Both the position numbers and the translations under genes were made by a program. From assembly GCF_001468465.1 (NCBI RefSeq), contig NZ_LNSA01000007.1, positions 62,001 to 126,000 on the forward strand: 64,000 bases of DNA. The letters are read 5' to 3'. Numbering within the stretch: the stretch's first letter is position 1; each line of letters starts with the position of its first letter. Origin of the DNA: Sphingopyxis sp. H115 (lineage in GTDB: Bacteria > Pseudomonadota > Alphaproteobacteria > Sphingomonadales > Sphingomonadaceae). The notes under the pieces are model-generated. The model had not been told where the DNA came from. It saw only the letters and a program-made list of their open reading frames with translations, and did no database searches. Below, one piece after another: positions 18,833 through 28,713 of this stretch.

Positions 18833-20365
18833 ATGTCCGCCAATATCGCCGAAATGGAACGCCGCCGTGCCGCCGCCCGCCTGGGCGGGGGGCAAAAGCG
18901 CATCGATGCGCAGCATGCCAAGGGCAAGCTGACCGCGCGCGAGCGGCTCGACGTGCTGCTCGACGAAGGATCGTTCGAGGAACTCGACACCTATGTCGAG
19001 CATGACTGCGTCGATTTCGGCATGGAAAAACAGAAGATCCCCGGCGACGGCGTTGTCACCGGATCGGGTACGATCAACGGCCGTCTCGTCTATGTTTTCA
19101 GCCAGGATTTCACCGTGTTCGGCGGGTCGCTGTCGAAGCGCCATGCCGAAAAGATCTGCAAGGTGATGGACAAGGCGATGCTCGCGGGCGTGCCGGTCAT
19201 CGGGCTCAATGACAGCGGCGGCGCGCGCATCCAGGAGGGCGTCGCGAGCCTCGGCGGCTATGCCGACGTGTTCCAGAAGAATGTGCTGGCGTCGGGGGTC
19301 GTGCCGCAGATCAGCCTCATCATGGGGCCGTGCGCGGGCGGGGCGGTTTACAGCCCGGCGATGACCGACTTCATCTTCATGGTGAAGGACAGCAGTTATA
19401 TGTTCGTCACCGGCCCCGATGTTGTCAAAACGGTGACGAACGAGGTGGTGACGCAAGAGGAGCTGGGCGGCGCGATCACGCACACGACCAAGAGCTCGGT
19501 CGCCGATATCGCGTTCGAAAATGATATCGAGACGCTGCTCGCGACGCGCGATTTCTTCGATTACCTGCCCGAAAACAACCGCAGTGGCGTGCCCGTCCGC
19601 CCGACCAGCGATCCCTATGACCGCGAGGACAAGAGCCTCGACACGCTGATCCCGCCCAATGCGAACCAGCCATACGACATGCACGAGCTGATCCGCAAAA
19701 CGGTCGACGAGGGCGATTTCTTCGAAGTGCAGCCGGCACATGCGGCGAATATCATCTGCGGCTTCGGGCGCATCGAGGGGCGGACGATCGGCATCGTCGC
19801 GAACCAGCCGCTGGTGCTCGCGGGCGTGCTCGACATCAATTCGTCAAAGAAGGCGGCGCGTTTCGTGCGCTTCTGCGACGCGTTCGAAATCCCGATCATC
19901 ACCTTCGTCGACGTCCCCGGCTTCCTGCCCGGCACGAGCCAAGAATATAACGGCATCATCAAGCATGGCGCGAAGCTGCTGTTCGCTTACGCCGAGGCGA
20001 CGGTGCCCAAGATCACGGTGATCACGCGCAAGGCCTATGGCGGCGCTTATGACGTGATGGCGTCGAAGCATCTGCGCGGCGATCTGAACTATGCCTGGCC
20101 AACCGCCGAGATCGCGGTGATGGGCGCGAAGGGCGCGGTCGAGATCATCTTCCGCAAGGACATCGGCGATCCCGAAAAGATCGCCGAGCGGACGAAGGAA
20201 TATGAGGAGCGCTTCGCCAACCCCTTCGTGGCGGCGTCGCGCGGCTATATCGACGAGGTGATCTACCCGCACTCGACGCGGCGACGGATCGCGCTGGGAC
20301 TAAGGAAGCTCAGAAACAAGAGCCTCGAGAATCCTTGGAAAAAGCATGATAATATTCCGTTGTGA
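18833..20365 (+). CDS. pccB: Propionyl-CoA carboxylase beta subunit
   Basis: A 510-aa carboxyltransferase subunit that moves CO2 from carboxybiotin (on PccA) to propionyl-CoA, giving methylmalonyl-CoA. Start ATG 18833 ([12 protein letters not shown]) follows GAAGGGG; an earlier in-frame ATG at 18746 lies inside the operator array and is not credible. The crotonase-like N-terminal half has the acyl-CoA and oxyanion glycines ([24 protein letters not shown]) and the C-terminal half has the biotin-site strand [14 protein letters not shown] and [11 protein letters not shown]. The end [18 protein letters not shown] is family-typical. It is first gene of the propionate operon. Confidence 0.97.
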   Translation: MSANIAEMERRRAAARLGGGQKRIDAQHAKGKLTARERLDVLLDEGSFEELDTYVEHDCVDFGMEKQKIPGDGVVTGSGTINGRLVYVFSQDFTVFGGSLSKRHAEKICKVMDKAMLAGVPVIGLNDSGGARIQEGVASLGGYADVFQKNVLASGVVPQISLIMGPCAGGAVYSPAMTDFIFMVKDSSYMFVTGPDVVKTVTNEVVTQEELGGAITHTTKSSVADIAFENDIETLLATRDFFDYLPENNRSGVPVRPTSDPYDREDKSLDTLIPPNANQPYDMHELIRKTVDEGDFFEVQPAHAANIICGFGRIEGRTIGIVANQPLVLAGVLDINSSKKAARFVRFCDAFEIPIITFVDVPGFLPGTSQEYNGIIKHGAKLLFAYAEATVPKITVITRKAYGGAYDVMASKHLRGDLNYAWPTAEIAVMGAKGAVEIIFRKDIGDPEKIAERTKEYEERFANPFVAASRGYIDEVIYPHSTRRRIALGLRKLRNKSLENPWKKHDNIPL

Positions 20366-20374
20366 GGTAATGCG

Positions 20375-20878
20375 ATGTCCCGGCTGGCAGTGCAAATAGT
20401 GATCGGCCTGATCTTCTTTGGGATCGTTTTGTTTCTATTTCAGAACGCAAGATCGAAAGCCTCGTTGGAAAAAATTGAGATCGACAAGCAAGAGGAAAAA
20501 AAAGAAGAAATCAGAATGATGTCTCGCTGGTTGGAAGCCTTTGTTGGATATTACGAGCTTGGCAATATGAACGAGTTTTTCGGTGAAATGAGAATTGGCG
20601 AGTCTGACACGCCAATTGAGAATGTTTACATTGCCTTGGAAGAAGTTGGTGCAGGCGCCATCGTTCCGCCGCTTAGAACGGCAGCGTATGCCTGCATTCA
20701 ATTTCATGAGAAGGTTGATGAACTGGACCATGAAAATGATGCAGAAGTGGTCCGCGTAGCGGAAAGCGAATATCGCCGCGTGACCAATCAATCTGACATG
20801 GAGATCAAGAAGCTGGGTATCAGCGTGTATGACCTCCTCAACGAATTTCGCGCAAAGAATATCGAGATTTTTCAATGA
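20375..20878 (+). CDS. Low-GC membrane-anchored protein of unknown function
   Basis: A 167-aa protein: one transmembrane helix near the N-terminus (VQIVIGLIFFGIVLFLF), a charged coiled-coil-like stretch (KIEIDKQEEKKEEI), then a helical soluble region with many Glu residues. It starts at ATG 20375 after TGAGGTAA. Base use is clearly different from its neighbours: the gene is A/T-rich with codons such as AAA, GAA, AAT and TTT where the flanking genes use GC-ending codons. It lies 9 bp after pccB and overlaps mce by ATGA, so it has been fitted into the operon. No family recognised; recent acquisition is likely. Confidence 0.8.
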   Translation: MSRLAVQIVIGLIFFGIVLFLFQNARSKASLEKIEIDKQEEKKEEIRMMSRWLEAFVGYYELGNMNEFFGEMRIGESDTPIENVYIALEEVGAGAIVPPLRTAAYACIQFHEKVDELDHENDAEVVRVAESEYRRVTNQSDMEIKKLGISVYDLLNEFRAKNIEIFQ

Positions 20879-21315
20879 AGTTAGGCCGCCTCAACCATAT
20901 CGGCGTCGCGACGCCGTCGATTGCCGACAGCGTCGTCTTTTACCGCGACGTGATGGGCGCGACGAAAATCCACGAGCCCTTCGACCTACCCGAGCAGGGC
21001 GTCAAAGTCTGCTTCGTCGATACGCCCGGCACCGACGGCGCGCTGAACGGCACGCAGATCGAACTGGTCGAGCCGTTGCCCGGCAACACCTCGATCGCGG
21101 GCTTCCTCGAGAAGAACCCGGCGGGCGGGCAGCATCATATGTGCTACGAAGTGCCCGACATCTACGCCGCCAAGGCCGCATTCGAGAGCATGGGCAAGCG
21201 CGTGCTCGGCGAGCCGCGGATCGGGGCGCATGGGACTTTGATCTTCTTCCTGCACCCCAAGGATATGGGCGGGGTGCTGACCGAGATTATGGAGACGCCG
21301 AAGGAGGCGCATTGA
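20875..21315 (+). CDS. mce: Methylmalonyl-CoA epimerase
   Basis: A 146-aa vicinal-oxygen-chelate protein converting (S)- to (R)-methylmalonyl-CoA, the isomer used by the mutase. The start KLGRLNHIGVATPS supplies the first metal-ligand histidine; later motifs are GTQIELVEPL, GGQHHMCYEVPDI and a C-terminal LIFFLHPKDMGGVLTEI, the usual sequence of the epimerase family. Length is normal. The gene overlaps the preceding low-GC gene by 4 bp, so it may depend on that gene's translation. Confidence 0.96.
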   Translation: MKLGRLNHIGVATPSIADSVVFYRDVMGATKIHEPFDLPEQGVKVCFVDTPGTDGALNGTQIELVEPLPGNTSIAGFLEKNPAGGQHHMCYEVPDIYAAKAAFESMGKRVLGEPRIGAHGTLIFFLHPKDMGGVLTEIMETPKEAH

Positions 21316-21319
21316 TAAA

Positions 21320-21497
21320 CCTTCTCCCCTTGAGGGAGAAGGATAGGGAGGCTTGTGAGCGCAGCGAACTAGCCGGACTTGGATGAGGGGTTGCGAGCGA
21401 AGCTCGCGCGGTCCTGTGGACCGCATACCCCTCACCCAGCTTCAACTAGGCAGCGAGCTGCCTAGTTTTCGCAACCCTCTCCCTCAAGGGGAGAGGG
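21320..21497. repeat. MITE/REP-like structured element between mce and scpA
   Basis: Outer inverted arms of 23 nt (21320-21342 and 21475-21497) share the CTCCCCTTGAGGGAG core. Inside are a perfect 10-bp hairpin (AACTAGGCAG-CGAG-CTGCCTAGTT, 21444-21467), GCGAGC-GAA-GCTCGC, and GGTCC-TGT-GGACC. The element fills almost all of the 198-bp gap within an otherwise tightly packed operon. It carries no reading frame worth noting and looks like a non-autonomous repeat of the type scattered in alphaproteobacterial genomes; a processing or attenuation role is possible. Confidence 0.7.
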
Positions 21498-21513
21498 GAT
21501 TAGGAAATGAATT

Positions 21514-23661
21514 ATGACCGACAAACCCACGCTCGACCAATGGACGGCCGCCGCCGAGAAGGAAGTCAAAGGCAAGGACCTGACCTGGCACACGCCCGAA
21601 GGGATCGACGTCAAGCCGCTCTATACGGCGGAGGATGTGACAGTCGACCCCGGCCTGCCCGGTTTCGCGCCCTTCACCCGCGGCGTTCGCGCGTCGATGT
21701 ATGCGGGGCGGCCGTGGACGATCCGGCAATATGCAGGCTTTTCGACCGCCGAGGAGTCGAACGCTTTCTATCGCCGCAACCTTGCCGCGGGGCAGAAGGG
21801 GCTGTCAGTCGCCTTCGACCTTGCCACGCACCGCGGCTATGATAGCGATCATCCGCGCGTCGTCGGCGACGTCGGCAAGGCGGGCGTGGCGATCGACAGC
21901 GTCGAGGATATGAAGATCCTGTTCGACGGCATCCCACTCGACCAGATGTCGGTGTCGATGACGATGAACGGCGCGGTGATCCCCATCCTCGCCTTCTTCA
22001 TCGTCGCGGGCGAGGAGCAGGGGGTCGACCGCAAGCTGCTCGACGGGACGATCCAGAACGACATCCTCAAGGAGTTCATGGTCCGCAACACCTATATCTA
22101 TCCGCCCGAGCCGAGCATGCGGATCATCTCGGACATTTTCGGCTACACCAGCCGCGAGATGCCGAAGTTCAACAGCATCTCGATCTCCGGCTATCATATG
22201 CAGGAAGCCGGCGCGACGCAGGTGCAGGAGCTGGCCTTCACGATTGCCGACGGGGCGGAATATGTCCGCTACGGCGTTGCGTCGGGCCTCGACATCGACA
22301 AGTTCGCCGGACGCCTCTCCTTCTTCTTCGCGATCGGCATGAATTTCTTCATGGAGATTGCGAAGCTGCGCGCCGCGCGCGTGCTGTGGCACCGGGTGAT
22401 GACCAACCTTGGCGCCAAGGACGAGCGCAGCAAGATGCTGCGCACGCATTGCCAGACATCGGGGGTCAGCCTGACCGAGCAGGACCCGTACAACAATGTC
22501 ATGCGCACGACGATCGAGGCGATGGCGGCGATGCTGGGCGGCACCCAGTCGCTGCACACCAACGCGCTCGACGAGGCGATCGCGCTGCCGACCGATTTCT
22601 CGGCCCGCATCGCGCGCAACACGCAGATCGTCATCCAGGAAGAAACCGGGATGACCAAGGTCGTCGATCCGCTGGGTGGTAGCTATTATGTCGAGGCGCT
22701 GACGCAGGAGCTGGTCGACAAGGCGTGGGAGATTATCGAGCGCGTCGAGAAGGAAGGCGGCATGGCGAAGGCCGTCGCGGCGGGCTGGCCCAAGGCGATG
22801 ATCGAGACCGCGGCCGCGGCGCGGCAGGCGCGCGTCGACCGCGGCGACGACGTGATCGTCGGGGTGAACAAATATCGGCTGAAGGACGAGGACCTGCTCG
22901 AGACGCTCGAGGTCGATAACACCAGGGTCCGTGAGGCGCAGATCGCGCGCATCAACAAGACCAAGGCGGGCCGCGACGAAGCGGCGTGCCAGGCGGCGCT
23001 GAAGGCGCTGCGCGATGCGGCGGCGGGCGAGCAGTCGATCGAGAATAATTTGCTCGCGCATGCGGTCGAGGCCGCGCGCGCGCGCGCGACGCTCGGCGAG
23101 ATTTCGTCGGCGATGGAGGAAAGTTTCCAGCGCTATGCGACGCAGCCAACCCCGGTGAAGGGCGTTTACGCCGCGCCCTATGAAGGCGACGATCGCTGGC
23201 AGCAGGTGCTCGACGGCGTAGAGGCGGTCGAACGCCGCATGGGACGCAAACCCAAACTGCTCGTCGCCAAGATGGGGCAGGACGGACACGACCGCGGCGC
23301 CAACGTCATCGCCTCGGCGTTCGGCGACATGGGGTTCGATGTCGTGTCGGGGCCTTTGTTCCAGACGCCCGAGGAGACAGTCGTGCTGGCGCTCGAAAAC
23401 GAGGTCGACGTCGTCGGCGCGTCGAGCCTGGCGGCGGGGCACAAGACACTTATCCCCGAACTTATCCACAAGTTGAAGGAAGCGGGGCGCGGCGACATCA
23501 AGGTGATCGCGGGCGGGGTGATCCCGCCGCAGGATTATCAATATCTGCGCGACGCGGGGGTGCAGGGGATTTACGGCCCCGGCTCGAACGTCGTCGAATG
23601 CGCGGCCGATGTGCTGCGCTTGCTGGGGCATAATATGCCGCCATTGGAGGATGCAGCATGA
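21514..23661 (+). CDS. scpA: Methylmalonyl-CoA mutase, single-subunit type
   Basis: A 715-aa adenosylcobalamin-dependent mutase making succinyl-CoA from (R)-methylmalonyl-CoA. The catalytic TIM-barrel half includes the [20 protein letters not shown] stretch and a later [25 protein letters not shown] region (positions near 22618-22680). The C-terminal B12 domain has GQDGHDRG with the cobalt-ligand histidine (D-x-H-x2-G). Both halves are in one chain, as in the homodimeric bacterial enzyme. Start ATG 21514 follows AGGAAATGAATT. The usual GTPase chaperone gene is not present in this window. Confidence 0.98.
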   Translation: MTDKPTLDQWTAAAEKEVKGKDLTWHTPEGIDVKPLYTAEDVTVDPGLPGFAPFTRGVRASMYAGRPWTIRQYAGFSTAEESNAFYRRNLAAGQKGLSVAFDLATHRGYDSDHPRVVGDVGKAGVAIDSVEDMKILFDGIPLDQMSVSMTMNGAVIPILAFFIVAGEEQGVDRKLLDGTIQNDILKEFMVRNTYIYPPEPSMRIISDIFGYTSREMPKFNSISISGYHMQEAGATQVQELAFTIADGAEYVRYGVASGLDIDKFAGRLSFFFAIGMNFFMEIAKLRAARVLWHRVMTNLGAKDERSKMLRTHCQTSGVSLTEQDPYNNVMRTTIEAMAAMLGGTQSLHTNALDEAIALPTDFSARIARNTQIVIQEETGMTKVVDPLGGSYYVEALTQELVDKAWEIIERVEKEGGMAKAVAAGWPKAMIETAAAARQARVDRGDDVIVGVNKYRLKDEDLLETLEVDNTRVREAQIARINKTKAGRDEAACQAALKALRDAAAGEQSIENNLLAHAVEAARARATLGEISSAMEESFQRYATQPTPVKGVYAAPYEGDDRWQQVLDGVEAVERRMGRKPKLLVAKMGQDGHDRGANVIASAFGDMGFDVVSGPLFQTPEETVVLALENEVDVVGASSLAAGHKTLIPELIHKLKEAGRGDIKVIAGGVIPPQDYQYLRDAGVQGIYGPGSNVVECAADVLRLLGHNMPPLEDAA

Positions 23662-24458
23662 GCCTTGCGCTCGCCCTGTTATTGGCGACTGCCCCGGCGG
23701 CCGATGCGCCGCCGGTCAAGAAGGCGCCGCAGCCATCGGTGCGGCTGTCGCTGCGTTCGATCACTCGAGACGATGCGATCATTAGGCCCGCAGCGCCGCG
23801 ATCGGCGCCGCATGGTTGGGTGAGCGACGCCGACTATCCGGTGGATAAACTGCCCGGCGAGTGGCTGGTCACAGACGTCGATATCGACATCGCGGTGGCG
23901 GAGGACGATAGCGTCGCCGGCTGCACCGCCACCGTTTCACGAGTGAAGGATCGTGGCGGGGCGGCTCTGGGTGAAGAAGCGCGCGCGCAGGCCGAGACGT
24001 TGCTTGCGGCGCGCGCTTGCCGGATTGTCCGTGAGCGTGGAGGTTTTCGCCATGCCATCGATGCCGAAGGGGTGCCGCACCTTGCGAAGGTGGCGATGCG
24101 GATGAGCTTTTCCGCCGTGCCGGTTCTTGTCAGGGCGGCGGCGCGCGACCCGCAACCCCGCCCCTATCGCACGATGGCGCGGCCGCTCGACGCGACTATT
24201 CTCAATTTTCGGGGCGATCCGGGGCAGCAGGTCGATTCCAGTCGGCTTCGCGCACCGGCCGCCGAACTTTCGATTGACGCTGAGGGGCGCGTTGCGCGCT
24301 GCCGCGTTGCCGTCTCGACGGGCAGCGACAATGGTGACGCCGCGATGTGCCGCCAGCTTCGCGCCGCAGCGTTCGAACCCGCGCGCGACCGGGCGGGCAA
24401 CGGATTGCCCGACGGATATTATTTTGCAGCCATGACGATCGGAGTCTCTTCCAAATGA
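23658..24458 (+). CDS. Exported protein with two TonB_C-like domains
   Basis: A 266-aa protein overlapping the mutase stop by ATGA. A short signal peptide ([17 protein letters not shown]) leads to two similar domains: residues about 45-150 ([20 protein letters not shown], then an A-x-L-x-C-R-I motif) and about 180-266 ([20 protein letters not shown], then [14 protein letters not shown]). The pattern 'D-x-x-G-x-V-x-x-C-x-V-x-x-S-G ... F-x-P-A' is that of the TonB C-terminal domain, seen in many sphingomonad envelope proteins. There is no TonB membrane anchor or Pro-rich spacer, so it is probably a soluble periplasmic protein. Its link to propionate use is unknown. Confidence 0.7.
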   Translation: MSLALALLLATAPAADAPPVKKAPQPSVRLSLRSITRDDAIIRPAAPRSAPHGWVSDADYPVDKLPGEWLVTDVDIDIAVAEDDSVAGCTATVSRVKDRGGAALGEEARAQAETLLAARACRIVRERGGFRHAIDAEGVPHLAKVAMRMSFSAVPVLVRAAARDPQPRPYRTMARPLDATILNFRGDPGQQVDSSRLRAPAAELSIDAEGRVARCRVAVSTGSDNGDAAMCRQLRAAAFEPARDRAGNGLPDGYYFAAMTIGVSSK

Positions 24459-25474
24459 CCGGTGAATTTTCTGTCGAAACCGCACCACGCACCGACTGGA
24501 CGCGCGAGGAAATCGCTGAACTGTTCGACCTGCCGTTCGACGAGCTGATGTGGGAGGCGCAGGGCGTCCACCGCCGTTTTCATGCGCGTGGCGAGGTGCA
24601 GCTTTGCACCCTGCTTTCGATCAAGACCGGCGGCTGCGTCGAGGATTGCGGCTATTGCTCGCAGTCGAAGAGCGCCGACAGCGGTTTGAAGGCGACCAAG
24701 CTGATGGACGTGCGCGCGGTGCTGCAGGCGGCGGCGCAGGCGAAGGATGCGGGGTCGAAGCGCTTCTGCATGGGCGCTGCGTGGCGCAACCCCAAGGACC
24801 GCGACATGCCCGCGATCGTCGAGATGGTCGAGGGCGTGCGCGCGATGGGCATGGAAACCTGCATGACGCTGGGGATGCTGAGCAAGGAGCAGGCGCAGAC
24901 GCTCGCGGTCGCGGGGCTCGATTATTATAACCACAACATTGACACCTCGCCGGAAAATTACGGCAATGTCATCACGACGCGGACTTTCCAGGAGCGGCTG
25001 GATACGCTGGAGGAAGTGCGCGCGGCGGGGATCAACGTGTGCAGCGGCGGTATCGTCGGCATGGGCGAGACGCGCGCCGACCGCGTCGGCTTCATCCATG
25101 CGCTCGCGACCCTGCCCGAACATCCGGGCAGCGTGCCGATCAACGCGTTGGTGCCGGTGAAGGGGACCGTGCTCGGCGACATGCTGGCGGACACGCCGCT
25201 CGCAAAGATCGACGATATCGAATTCGTCCGCACGATTGCGGTCGCGCGCATCACTATGCCGATGAGCATGGTGCGTCTGTCGGCGGGCCGCGAGAGCATG
25301 TCGGAGGCGACGCAGGCGCTCTGCTTCATGGCGGGCGCGAACAGCATCTTCACGGGCGACAAGCTGCTGACGACGGCGAACGCGGGCGACAATGCCGACG
25401 CGGCGCTGTTCGCGAAGCTGGGGCTGCGGCCGATGGAGAGCGAAGAGCCGATGCGGATGGAGGCGGCGGAGTGA
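24455..25474 (+). CDS. bioB: Biotin synthase
   Basis: A 339-aa radical-SAM enzyme inserting sulfur into dethiobiotin. The true start is ATG 24455 ([12 protein letters not shown]), overlapping the upstream stop by ATGA; the frame extends upstream only as a shadow. The radical-SAM cluster ligands Cys61, Cys65 and Cys68 are in [20 protein letters not shown] and GGIVGMGET are further family signatures, as is [22 protein letters not shown] with the arginine of the [2Fe-2S] site. Its presence inside the operon supplies cofactor for the biotin carboxylase PccA. The rest of the bio pathway is not in this window. Confidence 0.97.
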   Translation: MTGEFSVETAPRTDWTREEIAELFDLPFDELMWEAQGVHRRFHARGEVQLCTLLSIKTGGCVEDCGYCSQSKSADSGLKATKLMDVRAVLQAAAQAKDAGSKRFCMGAAWRNPKDRDMPAIVEMVEGVRAMGMETCMTLGMLSKEQAQTLAVAGLDYYNHNIDTSPENYGNVITTRTFQERLDTLEEVRAAGINVCSGGIVGMGETRADRVGFIHALATLPEHPGSVPINALVPVKGTVLGDMLADTPLAKIDDIEFVRTIAVARITMPMSMVRLSAGRESMSEATQALCFMAGANSIFTGDKLLTTANAGDNADAALFAKLGLRPMESEEPMRMEAAE

Positions 25475-25842
25475 AAAGGACCAGGGTGTTCTGGCTTGTC
25501 GTATTGATCGCTGGAAGTTTGCAGGCGACGGAAGCGGCAGCATGTATTCCGAACTCGTTGGAAGAGACCAAGAAGTTCAGCGACGTTATCGTTGAAGGCA
25601 CTTTCATCGTGGATTCCAAGGTCCGTGGCGAAGGCCATATTGTGGCGGCGCGGACGCTAAAGGGAACTCGTGAGAAGATGTACGCAGTTCGCTGGAACCC
25701 TGAGCTTTTGCCCGAAAGCCTTCCCGATTGTGGAGTGGAGATACCGGAATCTGGCTTATTTGAGGGCCTGAGCCTGAGGGAGCGGGAGGATGGAACGTAC
25801 CAGCTTACCGGTCGATGGCAGCCCGCAAAGAAGGATCGCTAA
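25471..25842 (+). CDS. Small exported protein of unknown function
   Basis: A 123-aa protein starting at GTG 25471 inside the bioB stop codon region (GTGA overlap). A signal peptide ([15 protein letters not shown], cleavage near EAAAC) is followed by a short domain with a possible beta-rich fold ([37 protein letters not shown]). Two cysteines in the mature part could pair. Base composition is lower in GC than bioB and pccA. The stop overlaps the pccA start (TAATG). I recognise no family; coupling on both sides suggests the cell needs it made with the operon, or that it is a neutral insertion. Confidence 0.7.
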   Translation: MKRTRVFWLVVLIAGSLQATEAAACIPNSLEETKKFSDVIVEGTFIVDSKVRGEGHIVAARTLKGTREKMYAVRWNPELLPESLPDCGVEIPESGLFEGLSLREREDGTYQLTGRWQPAKKDR

Positions 25843-27848
25843 TGTTCAAGAAAATCCTGATTGCCAATCGCGGCGAAATCGCTTGCCGCGTCATCAAGAC
25901 CGCGCGGCGCATGGGCATCGCGACCGTTGCCGTCTATTCGGATGCCGACGCGCGCGCGCCCTTTGTGCAGATGGCCGACGAGGCGGTGCATATCGGGCCG
26001 TCGCCGGCGTCCGAATCCTATCTGATCGCCGACAAGATCATCGCCGCGTGCAAGGCGACCGGGGCCGAGGCGGTGCATCCGGGCTATGGCTTCCTGTCGG
26101 AGCGCACCAGCTTTGCCGAGGCGCTCGCGAAGGAAAATATCGCCTTCATCGGCCCGCCGGTGAACGCGATCGCCGCGATGGGCGACAAGATCGAGTCGAA
26201 GAAGCTTGCGAAGGAAGCGGGGGTCAATGTCGTCCCCGGCTTCGTCGGCGAGATTCGCGACACAGAACATGCGGTCGAGATTTCGAACGAGATCGGCTAT
26301 CCGGTGATGATGAAGGCGTCGGCGGGCGGCGGCGGCAAGGGGATGCGCCTCGCCTATGACGAAAAGGACGTCCGCGAAGGCTTCGAGGCGACGAAGCGCG
26401 AGGGGCTCAACAGCTTCGGCGACGACCGCGTCTTTATCGAGAAGTTCATTCTCAATCCGCGCCACATCGAGATCCAGATCCTCGGCGACCAGCACGGCAA
26501 TATCCTTTACCTCAACGAGCGCGAATGCAGCATCCAGCGGCGGCATCAAAAGGTCGTCGAGGAGGCGCCTTCGCCTTTTGTGACCGAGAAGATGCGCAAG
26601 GCGATGGGCGAACAGTGCGTCGCGCTGGCGCGCGCGGTCGGCTATTATAGCGCGGGCACGGTCGAGCTGATCGTGTCGGGCGCCGACCCGACGGGCGAGA
26701 GCTTCTACTTTCTCGAGATGAACACGCGACTGCAGGTCGAGCATCCGGTGACCGAGGCGATCACGGGCATCGACTTGGTCGAGCAGATGATCCGCGTCGC
26801 CGCGGGCCAGAAGCTCGGAATGACGCAGGACGATATCAAGATCGACGGCTGGGCGATCGAGAACCGCGTCTATGCCGAGGATCCCTATCGCGGCTTCCTG
26901 CCCTCGACCGGGCGGCTGGTGCGCTATCGCACCCCGGTTCCCGCGTGGGAAGGCGATGAGCGCGGGGTCGATGGCGTGCGCGTCGATGCGGGGGTTGAGG
27001 AGGGGGGCGAGGTGTCGATCTTCTACGACCCGATGATCGCCAAGCTGGTGACATGGGGCGAGACGCGCGACGCGGCGGCGGACTTGCAGGTTGCGGCGCT
27101 CGACCGCTTCGAGATCGAGGGGCTGGGCCACAACATCGACTTCGTCTCGGCGATCATGCAGCATCCGCGCTTCCGCTCGGGCGAACTGACGACGGGCTTC
27201 ATCGCGGAGGAATATCCCGAGGGCTTCCACGGCGCGCCGACCGACGCGAAGATCACGCGCGCGCTTGCGGCGATTGCGGGCTTCATGGCGTCGGCCGAGG
27301 CGGATCGCGCGCGCCGCACCGACGGCCAGCTCGGCGACAGGCTCGAACCGCCGGCCAAGTGGCAGGTGTCGATCGATGGCGCCCCGCACAAGGTCAAGAT
27401 CGGCGAAAAGCATATCAAGGTCGAGGGCGACCGGATCGACATCGCGCTCGAATATACGCCGGGCGACCGGCTGGTGGTCGCCGAGATCGACGATAGCGAG
27501 CTGGCGGTGAAGGTCACGAAGACGCGCACCGGCTGGAAGATGACGACCCGCGGGGCCATTCACGACGTGCGTGTGCTGCCCTGGCGTATCGCGTCGCTTG
27601 CGGGTCACATGATCGAAAAGATTCCGCCCGACCTGTCGAAATTCCTCATCTGCCCGATGCCGGGCCTGCTCGTCGCGCTGCATGTCGGCGAGGGCGACAA
27701 GGTCGAGGCGGGCCAGCCGCTCGCGACGGTCGAGGCGATGAAGATGGAGAATATCCTGCGCGCCGAAAAGGCCGGGACGGTGAAGACCGTCAACGCGGCG
27801 CAGGGCGATAGCCTCGCGGTCGATGCGGTGATTCTGGAGATGGAATGA
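25842..27848 (+). CDS. pccA: Propionyl-CoA carboxylase alpha subunit (biotin carboxylase + BCCP)
   Basis: A 668-aa protein that carboxylates biotin with ATP and bicarbonate. Start ATG 25842 ([17 protein letters not shown]) follows AAGAAGG. The biotin-carboxylase part covers about residues 1-450: ATP-grasp glycine loop KASAGGGGKGMR, HIEIQILGDQHGN, RECSIQRRHQK and EMNTRLQVEHPVTE. A middle BT domain links to the biotinyl domain with Lys634 in VEAMKMEN, the biotin attachment site. Partner of PccB; its separation from pccB by five genes is notable but both are in the same operon. Confidence 0.98.
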   Translation: MFKKILIANRGEIACRVIKTARRMGIATVAVYSDADARAPFVQMADEAVHIGPSPASESYLIADKIIAACKATGAEAVHPGYGFLSERTSFAEALAKENIAFIGPPVNAIAAMGDKIESKKLAKEAGVNVVPGFVGEIRDTEHAVEISNEIGYPVMMKASAGGGGKGMRLAYDEKDVREGFEATKREGLNSFGDDRVFIEKFILNPRHIEIQILGDQHGNILYLNERECSIQRRHQKVVEEAPSPFVTEKMRKAMGEQCVALARAVGYYSAGTVELIVSGADPTGESFYFLEMNTRLQVEHPVTEAITGIDLVEQMIRVAAGQKLGMTQDDIKIDGWAIENRVYAEDPYRGFLPSTGRLVRYRTPVPAWEGDERGVDGVRVDAGVEEGGEVSIFYDPMIAKLVTWGETRDAAADLQVAALDRFEIEGLGHNIDFVSAIMQHPRFRSGELTTGFIAEEYPEGFHGAPTDAKITRALAAIAGFMASAEADRARRTDGQLGDRLEPPAKWQVSIDGAPHKVKIGEKHIKVEGDRIDIALEYTPGDRLVVAEIDDSELAVKVTKTRTGWKMTTRGAIHDVRVLPWRIASLAGHMIEKIPPDLSKFLICPMPGLLVALHVGEGDKVEAGQPLATVEAMKMENILRAEKAGTVKTVNAAQGDSLAVDAVILEME

Positions 27849-27852
27849 CGCG

Positions 27853-28224
27853 ATGCACGTCAATCACGACCCGGATGCGGCCGCAGCGGCGGCGATCGGC
27901 TTCGACGATTTCCTCCGCGTCGACATCCGCGTCGGCACGATCGTCGAGGCCGCGCCTTTCCCCGAGGCGCGCAAGCCGGCGTTCAAGCTGACGATCGATT
28001 TCGGCCCCGCGATCGGGGTTAAGAAGAGCAGTGCGCAGATCGTCGACCGTTATGCGCTGGAAGAGCTGGCGGGGCGACAGGTCGCCGCGGTGGTCAACTT
28101 CCCGCCGCGCCAGATCGGCAAGTTCATGTCCGACGTGCTGACGTTGGGGTTCGCCGACGAAGAAGGCGCAGTAATCCTGTTCGCGCCCGACCGACCGGTG
28201 CCGAACGGATCGCGCCTTTTCTGA
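27853..28224 (+). CDS. csaA: tRNA-binding domain protein, CsaA-like
   Basis: A 123-aa single OB-fold protein of the EMAP II/tRNA-binding family, closest in size and sequence style to CsaA, a putative export chaperone. Motifs visible are DFLRVDIRVGTIVEAAPFPEARKPAFKL (first part) and IVDRYALEELAGRQVAAVVNFPPRQIGKFMSDVL (given here by region, residues about 60-95). The ending VILFAPDRPVPNGSRLF is family-typical. It begins 4 bp after the pccA stop and is probably expressed from the propionate operon, though no functional link is known. Confidence 0.88.
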   Translation: MHVNHDPDAAAAAAIGFDDFLRVDIRVGTIVEAAPFPEARKPAFKLTIDFGPAIGVKKSSAQIVDRYALEELAGRQVAAVVNFPPRQIGKFMSDVLTLGFADEEGAVILFAPDRPVPNGSRLF

Positions 28225-28282
28225 TCTATCGCCGACCTCGCTTGGTGACTAAGCTGGTTACGGGAATAGGGGGAGATGGATC

Positions 28283-28690
28283 ATGACATTACCGGTTACC
28301 TCGTTCGTCGCCGCCGTTTGCGCGCTGCTGCTGCTCGTCACCGCGATCGATACCGTGCGCCAGCGGCTGCGGCTGAAGGCTGCCTTTGGCGATCATGGCG
28401 ACCCGAAGCTGATCAGCGCAAGCCGCGCGCACGGCAATCTCGCCGAATATGCGCCGATCACGATCATCCTGCTCGGTCTGCTCGAAACCGCGCGCGCCAG
28501 TCATATGGCGTTGATGGTCATCGGCGCGGTGTTCCTGATCGGCCGCGTCGGACATATCATCGGTCTCTATACGCCGTCGGAGCCGGGCAAGGCGCCGCTA
28601 GGGCGGCAGGTTGGGGTCGTCGCGACCTTTGGCACGCTGCTGGCGCTGTCCGGATGGACGCTCTGGATTCTCTTCACCAAAAATCTCTGA
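28283..28690 (+). CDS. MAPEG family membrane protein
   Basis: A 135-aa protein with four hydrophobic helices and the MAPEG pattern RAHGNLAEYAPI (Arg-x-His-x-Asn-x2-Glu) between the first and second; the later GRVGHIIGLYTPS also fits. MAPEG proteins are membrane-bound glutathione-linked enzymes in eukaryotes; bacterial members are mostly uncharacterised. ATG 28283 follows GGGGGAGATGG. An imperfect hairpin (CCCTTCG...CGAAAGGG, about 28692-28711) in the gap to the next, convergent gene may terminate the long upstream operon. Confidence 0.88.
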   Translation: MTLPVTSFVAAVCALLLLVTAIDTVRQRLRLKAAFGDHGDPKLISASRAHGNLAEYAPITIILLGLLETARASHMALMVIGAVFLIGRVGHIIGLYTPSEPGKAPLGRQVGVVATFGTLLALSGWTLWILFTKNL

Positions 28691-28713
28691 TCCCTTCGCC
28701 ATGCCGAAAGGGC

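Noticed and set aside
25839-27863. 674-codon frame opposite pccA
   Set aside because: Mirror of a strongly conserved gene; His/Arg/Asp-rich shadow translation.
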